DNA of 64,000 bases from Candidatus Nitrospira nitrificans (GTDB lineage Bacteria > Nitrospirota > Nitrospiria > Nitrospirales > Nitrospiraceae), in assembly GCF_001458775.1 (NCBI RefSeq), contig NZ_CZPZ01000012.1, positions 372,001-436,000 on the forward strand, read 5' to 3'. A program made the translations under genes and the position numbers. This document shows positions 46,033-54,857 of the stretch, in pieces. The notes beneath the pieces were generated by a model. That model saw nothing but the letters and a program-made list of their open reading frames with translations. It was not told the origin of the DNA and ran no database searches. Positions within the stretch are counted from its first letter, which is position 1. Each line of letters begins with the position of its first letter.

Positions 46033-47229
46033 TTATGCGGCAGATTGCGTCGTCAGCGCCGAACCAAAGAACGGTTTGTACCGCAAACCGTCGAGTTCAG
46101 GGCGCGCGAGGCCCTTGTGTTGGATGAGCACCTTGAACGTCGTGCCCATCCCATTCGGTCTGAGCAGATGAACGGCCGCGTTGAACGCCGGGCTGTCCTG
46201 TTCCAACTCCGCGATCATCTGTTCGGCGCCGAGTCCCATGAGAAAACTCATCTGGTTCGTGAAACCGGTCGTCCGGAGTCCCTGTCCTTCGCCGGTTGCC
46301 GCCAAGCACGAAAAATCCACATGGGCGGTCATGTCCTGGTCGCCGATGCGCAGAAACGGATCTTCGTTGACGGATTGCCGGAAGTAACAAAGAAACGTGC
46401 CGTTCTTTCGATCCGGCCGATAGAGGTCCTGGGCCGTGTGGCCGTAATCAAGGGTGAGCACGAAGCCACGATCCAGATGCCGAGCGACTTGCTCCATCCA
46501 GTCCAGGGCTCGGAGATTGATCTCGGTTCGATAGCCTTCCGGCCACTCAGCGCGCAAACGGTCCAGATGATCGGCGAGGGTTGTGGAGGACAGCGGTCTG
46601 AGACATTCAATGAACTGCCCGTCCCGATAATCCACCCAGAGTTCCTTGATTCCCTCTGCCGTGACCTGAACGCGGTGGACGGGAAACGAATCGACGAGTT
46701 CATTGCTCAAGAGCAACCCAGACAGACCATGAGGGGTCAGATGGGGAAGATCGTCCGCCCATGTCAGGAGGGCTGCTCGATCCAGCCAAGAAGCCAGGTT
46801 CGCGCGCTGCACCTCGCGCATGGCGGGGCTTCGGTCTATCAAGACATACCGAAGGTGCTGAAAAAACGATTGGTAGCGATGCGCGCAGGTTGCCAGAATG
46901 TGCTTCGCCAGCAAACCTTTGCCGGGCCCCATTTCAACGATGGTAAAGGGATGGGGTTGGCCGAGTAATCGGTACATCTGTTCGGCTTGTGCGGCCAGCG
47001 CTTGCCCAAGGATGGGATGGACATCCGAGCTCGTGTAAAAATCCCCTCGCCAGCCGATCCGTTCTTGGGCTGGTTGAGCGGGACGCATGTAATAGCCGAA
47101 TTGCGGATGGTACAGCGCCAATTCCATGAAACGGACGAATGGAATCGGGCCTGAAGCGGCGATCTCAGAGGCAATGGTAGCAACGAGTTCCGGGTGCCCT
47201 GTGCTCACGGAAAGCTCCAAATTCACCAT
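46033..47229 (-). CDS. MidA/NDUFAF7-family SAM-dependent methyltransferase (DUF185)
   Basis: The 398 residues begin with a helical region (FVRFMELALYHPQFGYYMRP, then GDFYTSSDVHPILGQALAAQ). A Rossmann methyltransferase core follows with IVEMGPGKGLLAKHIL (SAM motif I) and VLIDRSPAMREVQ. This is the DUF185 family. Its mitochondrial member NDUFAF7 (MidA) methylates an arginine of the complex I 49-kDa subunit during assembly. Its position directly upstream of nuoA on the same strand supports the same role here. I chose ATG 47229; the ribosome-binding site is weak. Confidence 0.82.
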   Translation of the reverse strand: MVNLELSVSTGHPELVATIASEIAASGPIPFVRFMELALYHPQFGYYMRPAQPAQERIGWRGDFYTSSDVHPILGQALAAQAEQMYRLLGQPHPFTIVEMGPGKGLLAKHILATCAHRYQSFFQHLRYVLIDRSPAMREVQRANLASWLDRAALLTWADDLPHLTPHGLSGLLLSNELVDSFPVHRVQVTAEGIKELWVDYRDGQFIECLRPLSSTTLADHLDRLRAEWPEGYRTEINLRALDWMEQVARHLDRGFVLTLDYGHTAQDLYRPDRKNGTFLCYFRQSVNEDPFLRIGDQDMTAHVDFSCLAATGEGQGLRTTGFTNQMSFLMGLGAEQMIAELEQDSPAFNAAVHLLRPNGMGTTFKVLIQHKGLARPELDGLRYKPFFGSALTTQSAA

Positions 47230-47894
47230 CCAAGATGAAAAAAGCGACACCCCTAGCCTATGGGCAGCGCCTGCCCATCTTTGGGTGCCGAAGGGGAAGT
47301 AGAGTAGCCTTCGGAAGAGCGGTAAGTCAAGGCGGAACAAGGAAGAATAGGCAAAGGTTATCGCCCAGGATCGAACTCGCGCATCGATTTCTGCTCACCG
47401 TCGTCTGTCAACGCGGATCGCGATAAGGTGAGGGGTGATCGGGCTCGAACGTCTTCAATGCGTGATGGCTTTGGGGCAGGCTCTCTGGCTATGGGTTTTG
47501 GCCTCGTTGCATCAGTCTGATCTCTGGTATAGGGGTCGAATATTCATAGGGCTTTCGAGACCAGCGTTCTTGACGAACAGAGCCCACGGCATCGCCACCG
47601 ATGCTCGTGGGATTTTTATTCTCCTTTGTCGGATACGCTGTGGTTCGCTACAGAAGATGCAGGATAGGCAAACCGACCCACAACGTGTTGCACCCGATAG
47701 ATGCTGTGATCAAAACAGCAGAAACCGCTGTGTCCGACATAGTCGTACGCTTCGTGGCATTTCCCGGGTAGAACTTGTCTCAAAATTGCTTCAGCCGGGC
47801 CTGGTGATGGATGCCAGTTGGACAAGCTTAGGAAGTTGGGAGCATATATTCCCACGGACCAGTAACATGAATACGGTTGTGTGGCCCGTGGAGC
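47230..47894. other. Long intergenic region with terminator and possible structured RNA
   Basis: These 665 bp have no convincing protein gene. A strong intrinsic terminator on the plus strand at 47583-47617 implies a plus-strand transcript beginning upstream, although no coding gene precedes it. Pairings such as GGCTCGAA with TTTCGAGACC (about 47449 and 47550) suggest a folded RNA of about 150-250 nt. A T-arm-like motif near 47370 does not form a full tRNA. Confidence 0.3.
47583..47617 (+). terminator. Intrinsic terminator
   Basis: The stem CCCACG-GCATCG pairs with CGATGC-CGTGGG, with one bulged T and a CCAC loop. TTTTT follows at 47613-47617. It is oriented to stop plus-strand transcription. 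Confidence 0.7.
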
Positions 47895-48293
47895 CTATCT
47901 GTTGCCGCCGCCGGTCTGCTTTCGCATCCAACGGCTCAGTTCATCCTTAGCCATCTCACCGGCCGCGACCCCCCGCGTCACGGTTTCGAGGTCTTGGGGA
48001 GAGACCATCAGCTCGATGCCGTTTTTATCGAGGAAGACGAACGCCGCCATTACCGCGGCTCGTTTATTTCCATCGAGGAACGGGTGGTTTTGAGCGATGT
48101 GGAACAGATAAGCCGCAGCCATAGCGGCCAAGTCCTCGTGCAAATACGATCCGCCGAATTGTTGCCGAGGCATGGCGACGGCTGCATCGAGAAGACCGTA
48201 ATCTCTCATTCCTTCCATGCCGCCCTCTTGTTCGATGGCGCTGGAGTGAATGATCAGCACGTCTTCCGGACTGAGAAAAACAATTTCTTTCAC
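47895..48293 (-). CDS. Doc-type (Fic family) toxin
   Basis: The 132 residues match the death-on-curing family. The catalytic Fic motif is HPFLDGNKR (from H70), with GGSYLHEDLAAMAAAYLFHIA before it. Doc of phage P1 phosphorylates elongation factor Tu and stops translation. It follows an AbrB/MazE-type antitoxin by 2 bp, forming a toxin-antitoxin operon. The classical Doc partner is Phd, so this pairing with a MazE-like fold is a mixed module. Confidence 0.87.
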   Translation of the reverse strand: MKEIVFLSPEDVLIIHSSAIEQEGGMEGMRDYGLLDAAVAMPRQQFGGSYLHEDLAAMAAAYLFHIAQNHPFLDGNKRAAVMAAFVFLDKNGIELMVSPQDLETVTRGVAAGEMAKDELSRWMRKQTGGGNR

Positions 48294-48295
48294 GG

Positions 48296-48523
48296 TTAGT
48301 CCGCCAATCGCTTGAGCATCGGTCCGTACCGGCGACGCATCTTTTTCAGCGACACCTCAACCTCCTCTCGACCGATTCCAACATTGGCCGGCGTGATGAC
48401 GAGCGCATTGCCGCTGACGGTGAGTTGAAGCGGGGTATTCTCCTTGATGCCAAGCGCTTCCATCATCGGCTTTTCGATGACCAGCGCCATGCTGTTGCCG
48501 TGCTTCTGAAGGGTTTTGATCAT
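48296..48523 (-). CDS. AbrB/MazE-type antitoxin
   Basis: The 75 residues have an N-terminal swapped-hairpin DNA-binding domain (TLQKHGNSMALVIEKPMMEALGI) and a charged C-terminal tail (VEVSLKKMRRRYGPML) that would bind the toxin. The start at 48523 is set by CGGAGG upstream. It would neutralise the Doc toxin encoded 2 bp downstream and repress its own promoter. Confidence 0.85.
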   Translation of the reverse strand: MIKTLQKHGNSMALVIEKPMMEALGIKENTPLQLTVSGNALVITPANVGIGREEVEVSLKKMRRRYGPMLKRLAD

Positions 48524-48843
48524 CTCGCACCTCCGTTTATACAATGTTACAACATGGCTGAGCCGGTGTCCATGGCACGTTCACATCTCGACGCAGGGGT
48601 TGTGTTCGTCCCAAGGGCAGGGCTTCCGCTCGGATAGGACTCGGCCCGTGGGTCGTTTCTGTCCCGCCAGACGGTCTTTACGGCGTATTGCGTGATCAAC
48701 GGATGGCGTGTAAGCAGTGTGAGTTCATGGTGGACAGCTTGGCAAAGGCGTGGTTGGAAAGGGCGAAGCGGTTCACTTGCAGTGGGAGCAGATCAAGTCA
48801 TGCCGGAGCTGAAGGTCCAGCTCCCACACCCGACCCTCTCCCT
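48524..48843. other. Intergenic region between secA end and antitoxin start
   Basis: No gene is seen in these 320 bp. A perfect hairpin with 7-bp stem (GGAGCTG 48805-48811, CAGCTCC 48818-48824) lies just beyond the secA stop and may act as a transcript end, although there is no T-run. Confidence 0.4.
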
Positions 48844-51567
48844 CTATGTCCCGTGGCACTTCTTATATTTTTTGCCGCTGCCGCAGGGGCAGGGATCATT
48901 GCGGCCGACCTTGTTTTCTGTCCGCTGGGCGGGGGTGTGCGCCGCGATCGGTTCGTCGCCGCGGTTCAAGGTGAGTTTGGGTGGCGGATGCGCAATGATC
49001 GGTTGCGGCGGAGTGGCCGGCTGTTCTCCTTCGTGCCGGACGGCCTGCACATGGAAGAGCCGGTCAAGTGTGTCGGATTTGACTCGGTCCATCATGCCGG
49101 CGAACAGATCGAACCCCTCGCGTTTATACTCAATCAATGGATCTTTCTGCCCGTAACCACGAAGGCCGATGCCGTCTCGCAGGTGGTCCATCGCCAACAG
49201 ATGATCCTTCCAATGATGATCGATGACCTGGAGCATGAACGTTTTCTCGAGAAAACGCATCAACTCCGCTCCCAGCTCCTCTTCTTTTTTGGCGTAGGCC
49301 TCTCGCACCTGGGCCCGAAGATCCTCCAGCAATGCGTCGCGCCCGACATCGCGGAGCGAGTCCCCGCCGTCTTGCTTGCCGTGCGTGATGTCGAGGCCGA
49401 ACTGACCATGCATGACCTCGGTCAATCCTTTCACGTCCCACTCTTCCGGATATTGTTCAGCGGGGCAGTACACGTTCAGCGTCGATTCGATCGAGCCGGT
49501 CATCATGTCATGGAGGTCGGCGGTCAAGTTCTCTCCGCTCAGCACGGCGCGGCGATGGCGATAGATCACCTCGCGCTGCTTGTTCATGACATCATCGTAT
49601 TCGAGGAGCTGTTTGCGGATTTCGAAGTTATGGGCTTCGACCTTTTTCTGCGCGTTCGCGATGGCGCGGGTCACCATGCCGTGTTCGATGGGAACGCCTT
49701 CTTCCATGCCGAGCTTCAGCATCAACTGCGAAACCCGTTCGGAGGCGAAGATCCGCATCAGGTCATCTTCGAGCGACAGGTAGAATCGAGAGGTACCGGG
49801 ATCACCCTGGCGACCGGCCCGTCCACGAAGCTGATTGTCGATCCGGCGGCTCTCGTGCCGTTCGGTGCCGAGGATGTGAAGCCCGCCCGCCGCGATGACG
49901 TCCTGCTTATCCTTCTCACAGTCGGACCGGATGCCTTCATAGATTTCGAGCTTGCGGCTCTCGGCGATGTTTTCCTCTCGATAGAGCACTTGCTTGTACA
50001 TGAAATCCGGATTGCCGCCCAACAGAATATCGGTGCCACGTCCGGCCATGTTCGTGGCGATCGTCACCGCGCCTTTGCGTCCGGCTTGCGCGACGATTTC
50101 GGCTTCCCGCTCATGCTGCTTGGCATTGAGCACGTTATGTTTCACGCCGTTGCGGCTCAGGAGGCCCGCAATCTTTTCGGATTTCTCGATGGAAATGGTC
50201 CCGACGAGCACCGGCTGGCCGCGCTCGTGGCATTCCTTGATCTCTTCCACGATCGCCGCAAACTTTTCTTTCTCCGTCCGATACACCACGTCGGCATAAT
50301 CTTGCCGAATCATTTTGCGGTTGGTCGGCACGACGTTGACGTCGAGGTTGTAGATCTTGGCGAATTCGGCCGCTTCCGTATCCGCGGTGCCGGTCATGCC
50401 GCTGAGCTTTTTGTACATGCGGAAATAATTCTGAAAGGTGACGGACGCGAGCGTCTGATTCTCATTGGCGATCTTGACGCCCTCTTTGGCTTCGACGGCC
50501 TGATGCAGCCCATCGCTCCACCGGCGGCCCGGCATCAAGCGCCCGGTAAACTCATCCACGATGATGACTTCGCCGTCCTTCACCACATAGTCGACGTCGC
50601 GTTTATACAGCGTATAGGCCTGCAGCGCCTTCACCACATGATGGACCATATCCATGTGGGCCGGATCGTACAAGTTGTCCACGCCGAGCAGTTTTTCGAC
50701 GCGCACATTGCCGTCTTCCGTCAGTGACGCGGTCTTGGTCTTCTCCTCGATGGTGTAGTCTGTTTCGGCCTTGAGTTGCGGAATGATCGCGTTGATTCGG
50801 TAATAGAGGTCGGTGGTCTGGTCGGTCGGACCCGAGATGATCAACGGCGTCCGCGCTTCGTCGATCAAAATGCTGTCGACTTCGTCGACGATGGCGAAAT
50901 TCAGCTCGCGCTGGACACATTGACGCAAATCGTTGACCACCAGGTTGTCGCGCAGATAATCGAACCCGTACTCATTGTTCGTGCCGTACGTGATGTCCGC
51001 GCGATAGGCTTCGGGCCTGGTGCATGGTCGAAGATGCTGCAGCCGTTTGTCGGATGCATCGAAGGTCGGGTCATAGATGAACGACGCGTCGTGCTGAATG
51101 ATCCCCGTGGACAACCCCAATGCGTGGTACAGCTGAGCCATCCACTGGGCGTCACGTTTGGCGAGATAATCGTTCACGGTGACCAGATGGACGCCTTTGC
51201 CTTCTAACGCGTTGAGATAGATCGGCAAGGTCGCAACGAGTGTTTTTCCTTCGCCCGTTTTCATTTCGGCGATCCGGCCGCGGTGGAGAATCATGCCGCC
51301 GATCAGCTGCACGTCGAAATGCCGCATAGTGAGCTTGCGGCGGGACATTTCCCGGCAGACGGCGAACGCTTCGGGCAAGATGTCGTCCAGCGTCTGACCG
51401 GCTTCCAGCCGTTTCTTGAAGTCCTGCGTCTTGTCGGCAAGGGCTTGATCGGACAGTGGCGTGAGCCCAGCTTCCAAGCCGTTGATCTGCTCCACGATCG
51501 GTCGCAGCGTCTTGATTTCACGGTCGTTTTTACTGCCGAAGATCAGATTGAGGACTTGTGTAACCAT
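48844..51567 (-). CDS. secA: Preprotein translocase ATPase SecA
   Basis: SecA drives export of unfolded proteins through SecYEG. The 907 residues have the DEAD-like motor ([13 protein letters not shown] Walker [21 protein letters not shown]), the preprotein cross-linking domain, the second motor half ([28 protein letters not shown]), helical scaffold/wing domains and a C-terminal zinc tail [14 protein letters not shown] that binds SecB and lipids. I chose ATG 51567 ([12 protein letters not shown]). No clear Shine-Dalgarno sequence is present. The next genes upstream, divergent, are all exported proteins. Confidence 0.96.
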   Translation of the reverse strand: MVTQVLNLIFGSKNDREIKTLRPIVEQINGLEAGLTPLSDQALADKTQDFKKRLEAGQTLDDILPEAFAVCREMSRRKLTMRHFDVQLIGGMILHRGRIAEMKTGEGKTLVATLPIYLNALEGKGVHLVTVNDYLAKRDAQWMAQLYHALGLSTGIIQHDASFIYDPTFDASDKRLQHLRPCTRPEAYRADITYGTNNEYGFDYLRDNLVVNDLRQCVQRELNFAIVDEVDSILIDEARTPLIISGPTDQTTDLYYRINAIIPQLKAETDYTIEEKTKTASLTEDGNVRVEKLLGVDNLYDPAHMDMVHHVVKALQAYTLYKRDVDYVVKDGEVIIVDEFTGRLMPGRRWSDGLHQAVEAKEGVKIANENQTLASVTFQNYFRMYKKLSGMTGTADTEAAEFAKIYNLDVNVVPTNRKMIRQDYADVVYRTEKEKFAAIVEEIKECHERGQPVLVGTISIEKSEKIAGLLSRNGVKHNVLNAKQHEREAEIVAQAGRKGAVTIATNMAGRGTDILLGGNPDFMYKQVLYREENIAESRKLEIYEGIRSDCEKDKQDVIAAGGLHILGTERHESRRIDNQLRGRAGRQGDPGTSRFYLSLEDDLMRIFASERVSQLMLKLGMEEGVPIEHGMVTRAIANAQKKVEAHNFEIRKQLLEYDDVMNKQREVIYRHRRAVLSGENLTADLHDMMTGSIESTLNVYCPAEQYPEEWDVKGLTEVMHGQFGLDITHGKQDGGDSLRDVGRDALLEDLRAQVREAYAKKEEELGAELMRFLEKTFMLQVIDHHWKDHLLAMDHLRDGIGLRGYGQKDPLIEYKREGFDLFAGMMDRVKSDTLDRLFHVQAVRHEGEQPATPPQPIIAHPPPKLTLNRGDEPIAAHTPAQRTENKVGRNDPCPCGSGKKYKKCHGT

Positions 51568-51785
51568 AGGACGATTAGGATGATGATCAAGGTCGTCGGT
51601 GAAGGCGCGTCGGCGCCGAAAATAATCCAGGAAGTATACAGCATCTGTCCGGTGAATCCTACCGCGATTCTCCGGCGGCGTCACGCCGGCTTGACAGGCG
51701 TCGTTCTGGTCACCTACTATTTGCAAGAATTGTTGCTGTGATGTAGGGTTAGGTCGACATTCGGTCTTTCCGGGAAGCGTCTTCA

Positions 51786-52094
51786 ATGGACTACACGTTC
51801 CGCAAGTTCCTCTCCGTTGTCCTGGTGCTCTGTGTGTTGGCAGTCGGCGGGCTGGCGCAAGCGCAATCCGCGGAACATGCCGGACACCATGCGCAGCATC
51901 AAGCGGCCACGCACGGGACACTGCTCTGTTCCTGGATGTGCGCCGCCGGCACGGTCCTCAACACTGAAGTGGTCTTGATTCGTGCCGAGCGTAACCCCAT
52001 CGCTCTTGTTTCGATCGTTCATTCCAGTGACTTTTTTTCTGAACCCCTGCGTATCTGTTCCAGCCGCGCTCCTCCATCCATTTCCTTATCATAA
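51786..52094 (+). CDS. Small exported His-rich CxWxC protein, copy 1
   Basis: The protein has 102 residues and no family I recognise. A signal peptide ([21 protein letters not shown]) precedes a histidine-rich stretch ([15 protein letters not shown]), a C-S-W-M-C motif, a moderately hydrophobic region and the C-terminal motif SRAPPS. The same architecture recurs at 52930, 54437, 59551 and 62572. Histidines plus the CxWxC pair suggest metal binding or a thioredoxin substrate in the periplasm. It is followed by a TlpA-like thioredoxin gene. Confidence 0.65.
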   Translation: MDYTFRKFLSVVLVLCVLAVGGLAQAQSAEHAGHHAQHQAATHGTLLCSWMCAAGTVLNTEVVLIRAERNPIALVSIVHSSDFFSEPLRICSSRAPPSISLS

Positions 52095-52368
52095 GCCTTC
52101 GCCGCGTGAGTCAGCGCAGTTTGTCTACGTCGCCACGCGGCGGTTCCTAGTTCCGTGGGCGAGTCAAGGTTGTACCTGGGAGAGGGAATCCTGGACGTCA
52201 TGGTGGTTGCGCATTCCATATTCTCGCTGTTGCTTGGTACAAACGCTCACATGGTCTGGCGCGGGACGAGTTCAGCCGGACTGTTGACTATTGTGGTGTG
52301 ATCAAGCCGTTCCAGTTAGATGAAAAGCGACTCATGACGAATCCATGACGGTGGCTAAGGAGATGACA

Positions 52369-52920
52369 ATGACGAGAAAGCACCATCCATCCAAAATTGG
52401 GTTGTTCGTTCTCAGCTTCGCGCTCGTGGTCGGCGGTGGTCTGGTCTGGGCGATGGGTTCTCGGGTCCCTGCGGTCGGGACGGCCGCCGAAGATTTTCGT
52501 TTGGTTGATTTGGAAGGCACGCAGCAGAGTCTCAGCCGGTATCGAGGCAAGGTCGTGCTCGTGAATTTCTGGGCGACCTGGTGCAAACCCTGCACGACGG
52601 AAATGCCCGCGATGCAGGCCACGTATGACAAACTTCGCGAGAAGGGCTTCGTGGTGCTGGCGGTCAACGAACTGGAAGACGAGGCCAAAGTGCGAGAGCA
52701 CATCAAGCAACACGGTCATACGTTCCCGGTGTTGATGGATCGAGACAACAAAGTGGCGAACCAGTTCGGGGTCTTCGGGTTGCCGGTCAGCGTGTTTATT
52801 GACGAAAAGGGCGTCGTTCAAGAATATATCAAGGGCGGTCTGTTGACTGAGCAGGTGATCCTCGACACGGTGGCGCGGATCCAGAAACCGGAATCGATGA
52901 ACGCGGCCTCTCTGCGCTGA
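52369..52920 (+). CDS. TlpA/ResA-like membrane-anchored thioredoxin
   Basis: The 183 residues have an N-terminal anchor or signal (IGLFVLSFALVVGGGLVWAMG) followed by a thioredoxin fold with the active site WCKPC (C72, C75) in NFWATWCKPCTTEMPAM. The cis-proline lies in FGLPVSVFIDEKG. Such proteins reduce periplasmic disulphides in cytochrome c or copper-site assembly. The ATG at 52369 is chosen because AAGGAG lies 6 nt upstream. It lies between copies 1 and 2 of the small CxWxC protein, whose cysteine pair is a plausible substrate. Confidence 0.88.
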   Translation: MTRKHHPSKIGLFVLSFALVVGGGLVWAMGSRVPAVGTAAEDFRLVDLEGTQQSLSRYRGKVVLVNFWATWCKPCTTEMPAMQATYDKLREKGFVVLAVNELEDEAKVREHIKQHGHTFPVLMDRDNKVANQFGVFGLPVSVFIDEKGVVQEYIKGGLLTEQVILDTVARIQKPESMNAASLR

Positions 52921-52929
52921 CCAGACGGC

Positions 52930-53238
52930 ATGACGATGAACGCAAGACGACCCGCCATAGTTTGGGGATTGTTGCTCGTCATTGTGGTGATGAGCGGGTT
53001 CATGGCTGCTCCCAGCGTCGGCCATGCGCAGCACCATGCGGATCATGCGGCCGGCGCTCATTCGACCGGCATCTGTGCATGGCTATGCGCCGGCGGCGTG
53101 GGGATCGGCTCCTCGGCCGTTCATTTGGTGTCGGGTCTTCAGCTTCTGGCATGGATCGCCATTCCTTCCTATGACATAGCCCTCAGTGTGGTTTCACTCC
53201 CGTACTTCTTCCGCGGTCCTCCTCGTTTCCTCGCATAA
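52930..53238 (+). CDS. Small exported His-rich CxWxC protein, copy 2
   Basis: The protein has 102 residues. A hydrophobic N-terminus (IVWGLLLVIVVMSGFMAAP) is followed by HAQHHADHAAGAHS, the C-A-W-L-C motif, a second hydrophobic helix (VSGLQLLAWIAIPSYDIALS) and RGPPRFLA at the end. It starts 9 bp after the TlpA-like gene; an ATG two codons later is also possible. It has the same layout as copy 1 but diverged sequence. Confidence 0.65.
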   Translation: MTMNARRPAIVWGLLLVIVVMSGFMAAPSVGHAQHHADHAAGAHSTGICAWLCAGGVGIGSSAVHLVSGLQLLAWIAIPSYDIALSVVSLPYFFRGPPRFLA

Positions 53239-53332
53239 CGTCCCACAGAGGGCATTCTTAACAACCGTGTCCCGTGGCAGGACCCGATGTGCGGGTTCCG
53301 CTGCGTCACAAGAACAGAAAGAGTTGGGAATC

Positions 53333-54403
53333 ATGGTGCGCATGGTCTGGTCCGGTGTTCTCGCTGTCGGTGGTGTCGTCGGAATGGTGGCCTCGCTGCT
53401 CAACCCGTCCCAGGTCGAGGCGTCATGCGGCTCGGTCAGTTGCTTTGTGGTGATCGGGTCTCAACAACAAGTGCCGATGAAAGGGCTGTTGACCGTCAAC
53501 GCCATCTACAACGTCACCCCCATGGAAGCGCCCCCGGGCGAGGGCGGACGTATCCCCTTTGCCGATCAGGGCGGGAGAACCCTCACGCTTGCCAACTTGG
53601 ATGTGAACCGGATCGAGACGACGACGCGCATCGCGACGCTGGATCTCAACTATGGCTTGACCGACCGTCTAGGCATCCAAGTGGCGATCCCCTACAAGCA
53701 TGTGGAATCGGATGCGCAGATCGGAGGCCTTACACCGGTGCCCTACAGCGAGAGGGGACTCGGCGATATTCGCGCCATCCTGAAATACAACGTGTTGCCC
53801 ACCTTGCGGAGCATGATCGTCATAGGAGTGGGGGTTGATTTTCCGACGGGCAGTTATGGTCGATTCGCCCAGGGAAACACGTTGGCCGAATCGACCCTCC
53901 AAATCGGTCGTGGGAACGTCGGTGTGGTCCCCATGCTCTATCAGACCTATGAGCTGATTCCCCATCGGGTGAATCAGTTCGCGTCGGCGAGTTATCGATA
54001 CACGGCGAAGAACAGCGACGGCTACAAGTTCGGCGATGAAATCAACGCGAGCTTGGGGGTCAATATCATCCCGCTCGAGCAGACTCCCTGGTTGGTGCTG
54101 ACGCAGCAGTTCAATTTTCGATGGCTGCAGAACGACGCCATGGACGCGTCACTGTTTCAATTCAATCCGGGCGGCGCGCCCATACTGCTCGATCCGGCGG
54201 TCAAGTTTCGGGCCATACCGACCACCGGCTCGACCTATGTCGCCTATTCGCCGGGCATCATGGTGAACGTCTTCAACTTCGCCTCAGCCTATTTCATCGC
54301 GCAAATTCCCATCCATCGAGACTTCAACGGCAATCTGGAACAACAGATCAGCTACATCTTCGGGGTGACGAAATCATTCCAACTGTTCGGGGGCTCTTCT
54401 TAG
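53333..54403 (+). CDS. Outer-membrane beta-barrel protein (PF13557-like)
   Basis: The 356 residues have a signal peptide (VWSGVLAVGGVVGMVASLL..VEA) and a beta-strand-rich body. Motifs such as LDLNYGLTDRLGIQVAIPY, GLGDIRAILKYN and GVDFPTGSYGR resemble the meta-pathway phenol-degradation/transporter group of barrels. A short cysteine-containing N-terminal segment (CGSVSCF) follows the signal peptide. I chose ATG 53333, since an upstream frame extension crosses copy 2. Its function is unknown; by context it is an outer-membrane part of the metal or redox system. Confidence 0.72.
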   Translation: MVRMVWSGVLAVGGVVGMVASLLNPSQVEASCGSVSCFVVIGSQQQVPMKGLLTVNAIYNVTPMEAPPGEGGRIPFADQGGRTLTLANLDVNRIETTTRIATLDLNYGLTDRLGIQVAIPYKHVESDAQIGGLTPVPYSERGLGDIRAILKYNVLPTLRSMIVIGVGVDFPTGSYGRFAQGNTLAESTLQIGRGNVGVVPMLYQTYELIPHRVNQFASASYRYTAKNSDGYKFGDEINASLGVNIIPLEQTPWLVLTQQFNFRWLQNDAMDASLFQFNPGGAPILLDPAVKFRAIPTTGSTYVAYSPGIMVNVFNFASAYFIAQIPIHRDFNGNLEQQISYIFGVTKSFQLFGGSS

Positions 54404-54436
54404 AACGGCGGCGGGAACAGTGGGATCGAATCGGCC

Positions 54437-54781
54437 ATGACGACAATGACGCGACGACAAGTTTCTCGGATGCTGAGCGGCTGTTGCGCCGTGCTGTGGT
54501 TGACCGGATCGCTGTCGGTCACGCAGGGGAATCTGACGCCGCAATGGACCGCGTCCCACTGTCCGAGCGGGCAGACGCAGAACGGTCAACACAGTCACAC
54601 TCATTGCGCGTGGCACTGCGGCGGGCTCGATATCCAAGGCGGCGGCGGACAGGGGATACTGTCAGCCGATACTCACGTGAGCCGCGTCTGGAGCCTTGGT
54701 GTCATCCCCCGACAAGATGCCGCCTCCGATGGGGACTTCCCGCCTCGCGGCCCGCCACAAGGCGCGCGTCGGATCGCATAG
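54437..54781 (+). CDS. Small exported His-rich CxWxC protein, copy 3 (diverged)
   Basis: The protein has 114 residues. A basic start (TRRQVSRML) and hydrophobic stretch lead to HCPSGQTQNGQHSHTHCAWHC, in which the C-A-W-H-C motif adjoins the histidines, then a glycine-rich region and PRGPPQGARRIA. It lacks a clear second hydrophobic helix and is the most divergent copy. It lies between the barrel and lipoprotein genes. Confidence 0.55.
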   Translation: MTTMTRRQVSRMLSGCCAVLWLTGSLSVTQGNLTPQWTASHCPSGQTQNGQHSHTHCAWHCGGLDIQGGGGQGILSADTHVSRVWSLGVIPRQDAASDGDFPPRGPPQGARRIA

Positions 54782-54857
54782 CACAGATGCAGTGAGGGAG
54801 CGGGCTGCGCTCCTCAATGTGAAAAGACGATAGGTACTAACGAGGAAGGAACAGTTC

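Noticed and set aside
45982-46968. 328-codon plus-strand open frame
   Set aside because: It is antisense to the MidA-type methyltransferase.
47363-47395. tRNA T-arm-like motif (GTTCGATCC) on the minus strand
   Set aside because: The T-stem does not pair and no acceptor or anticodon arms can be assembled.
47435-47950. 171-codon plus-strand open frame
   Set aside because: It runs through an intrinsic terminator and into the opposite strand of the Doc gene, and has no motif.
48805-48824. Hairpin after secA as an intrinsic terminator
   Set aside because: The stem is perfect but lacks a T-run on the secA strand, so it is kept only as a note on the intergenic region.
48688-50727. 679-codon plus-strand open frame
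   Set aside because: It is antisense to secA, whose motifs are unmistakable; GC-rich codon bias keeps the opposite strand open.
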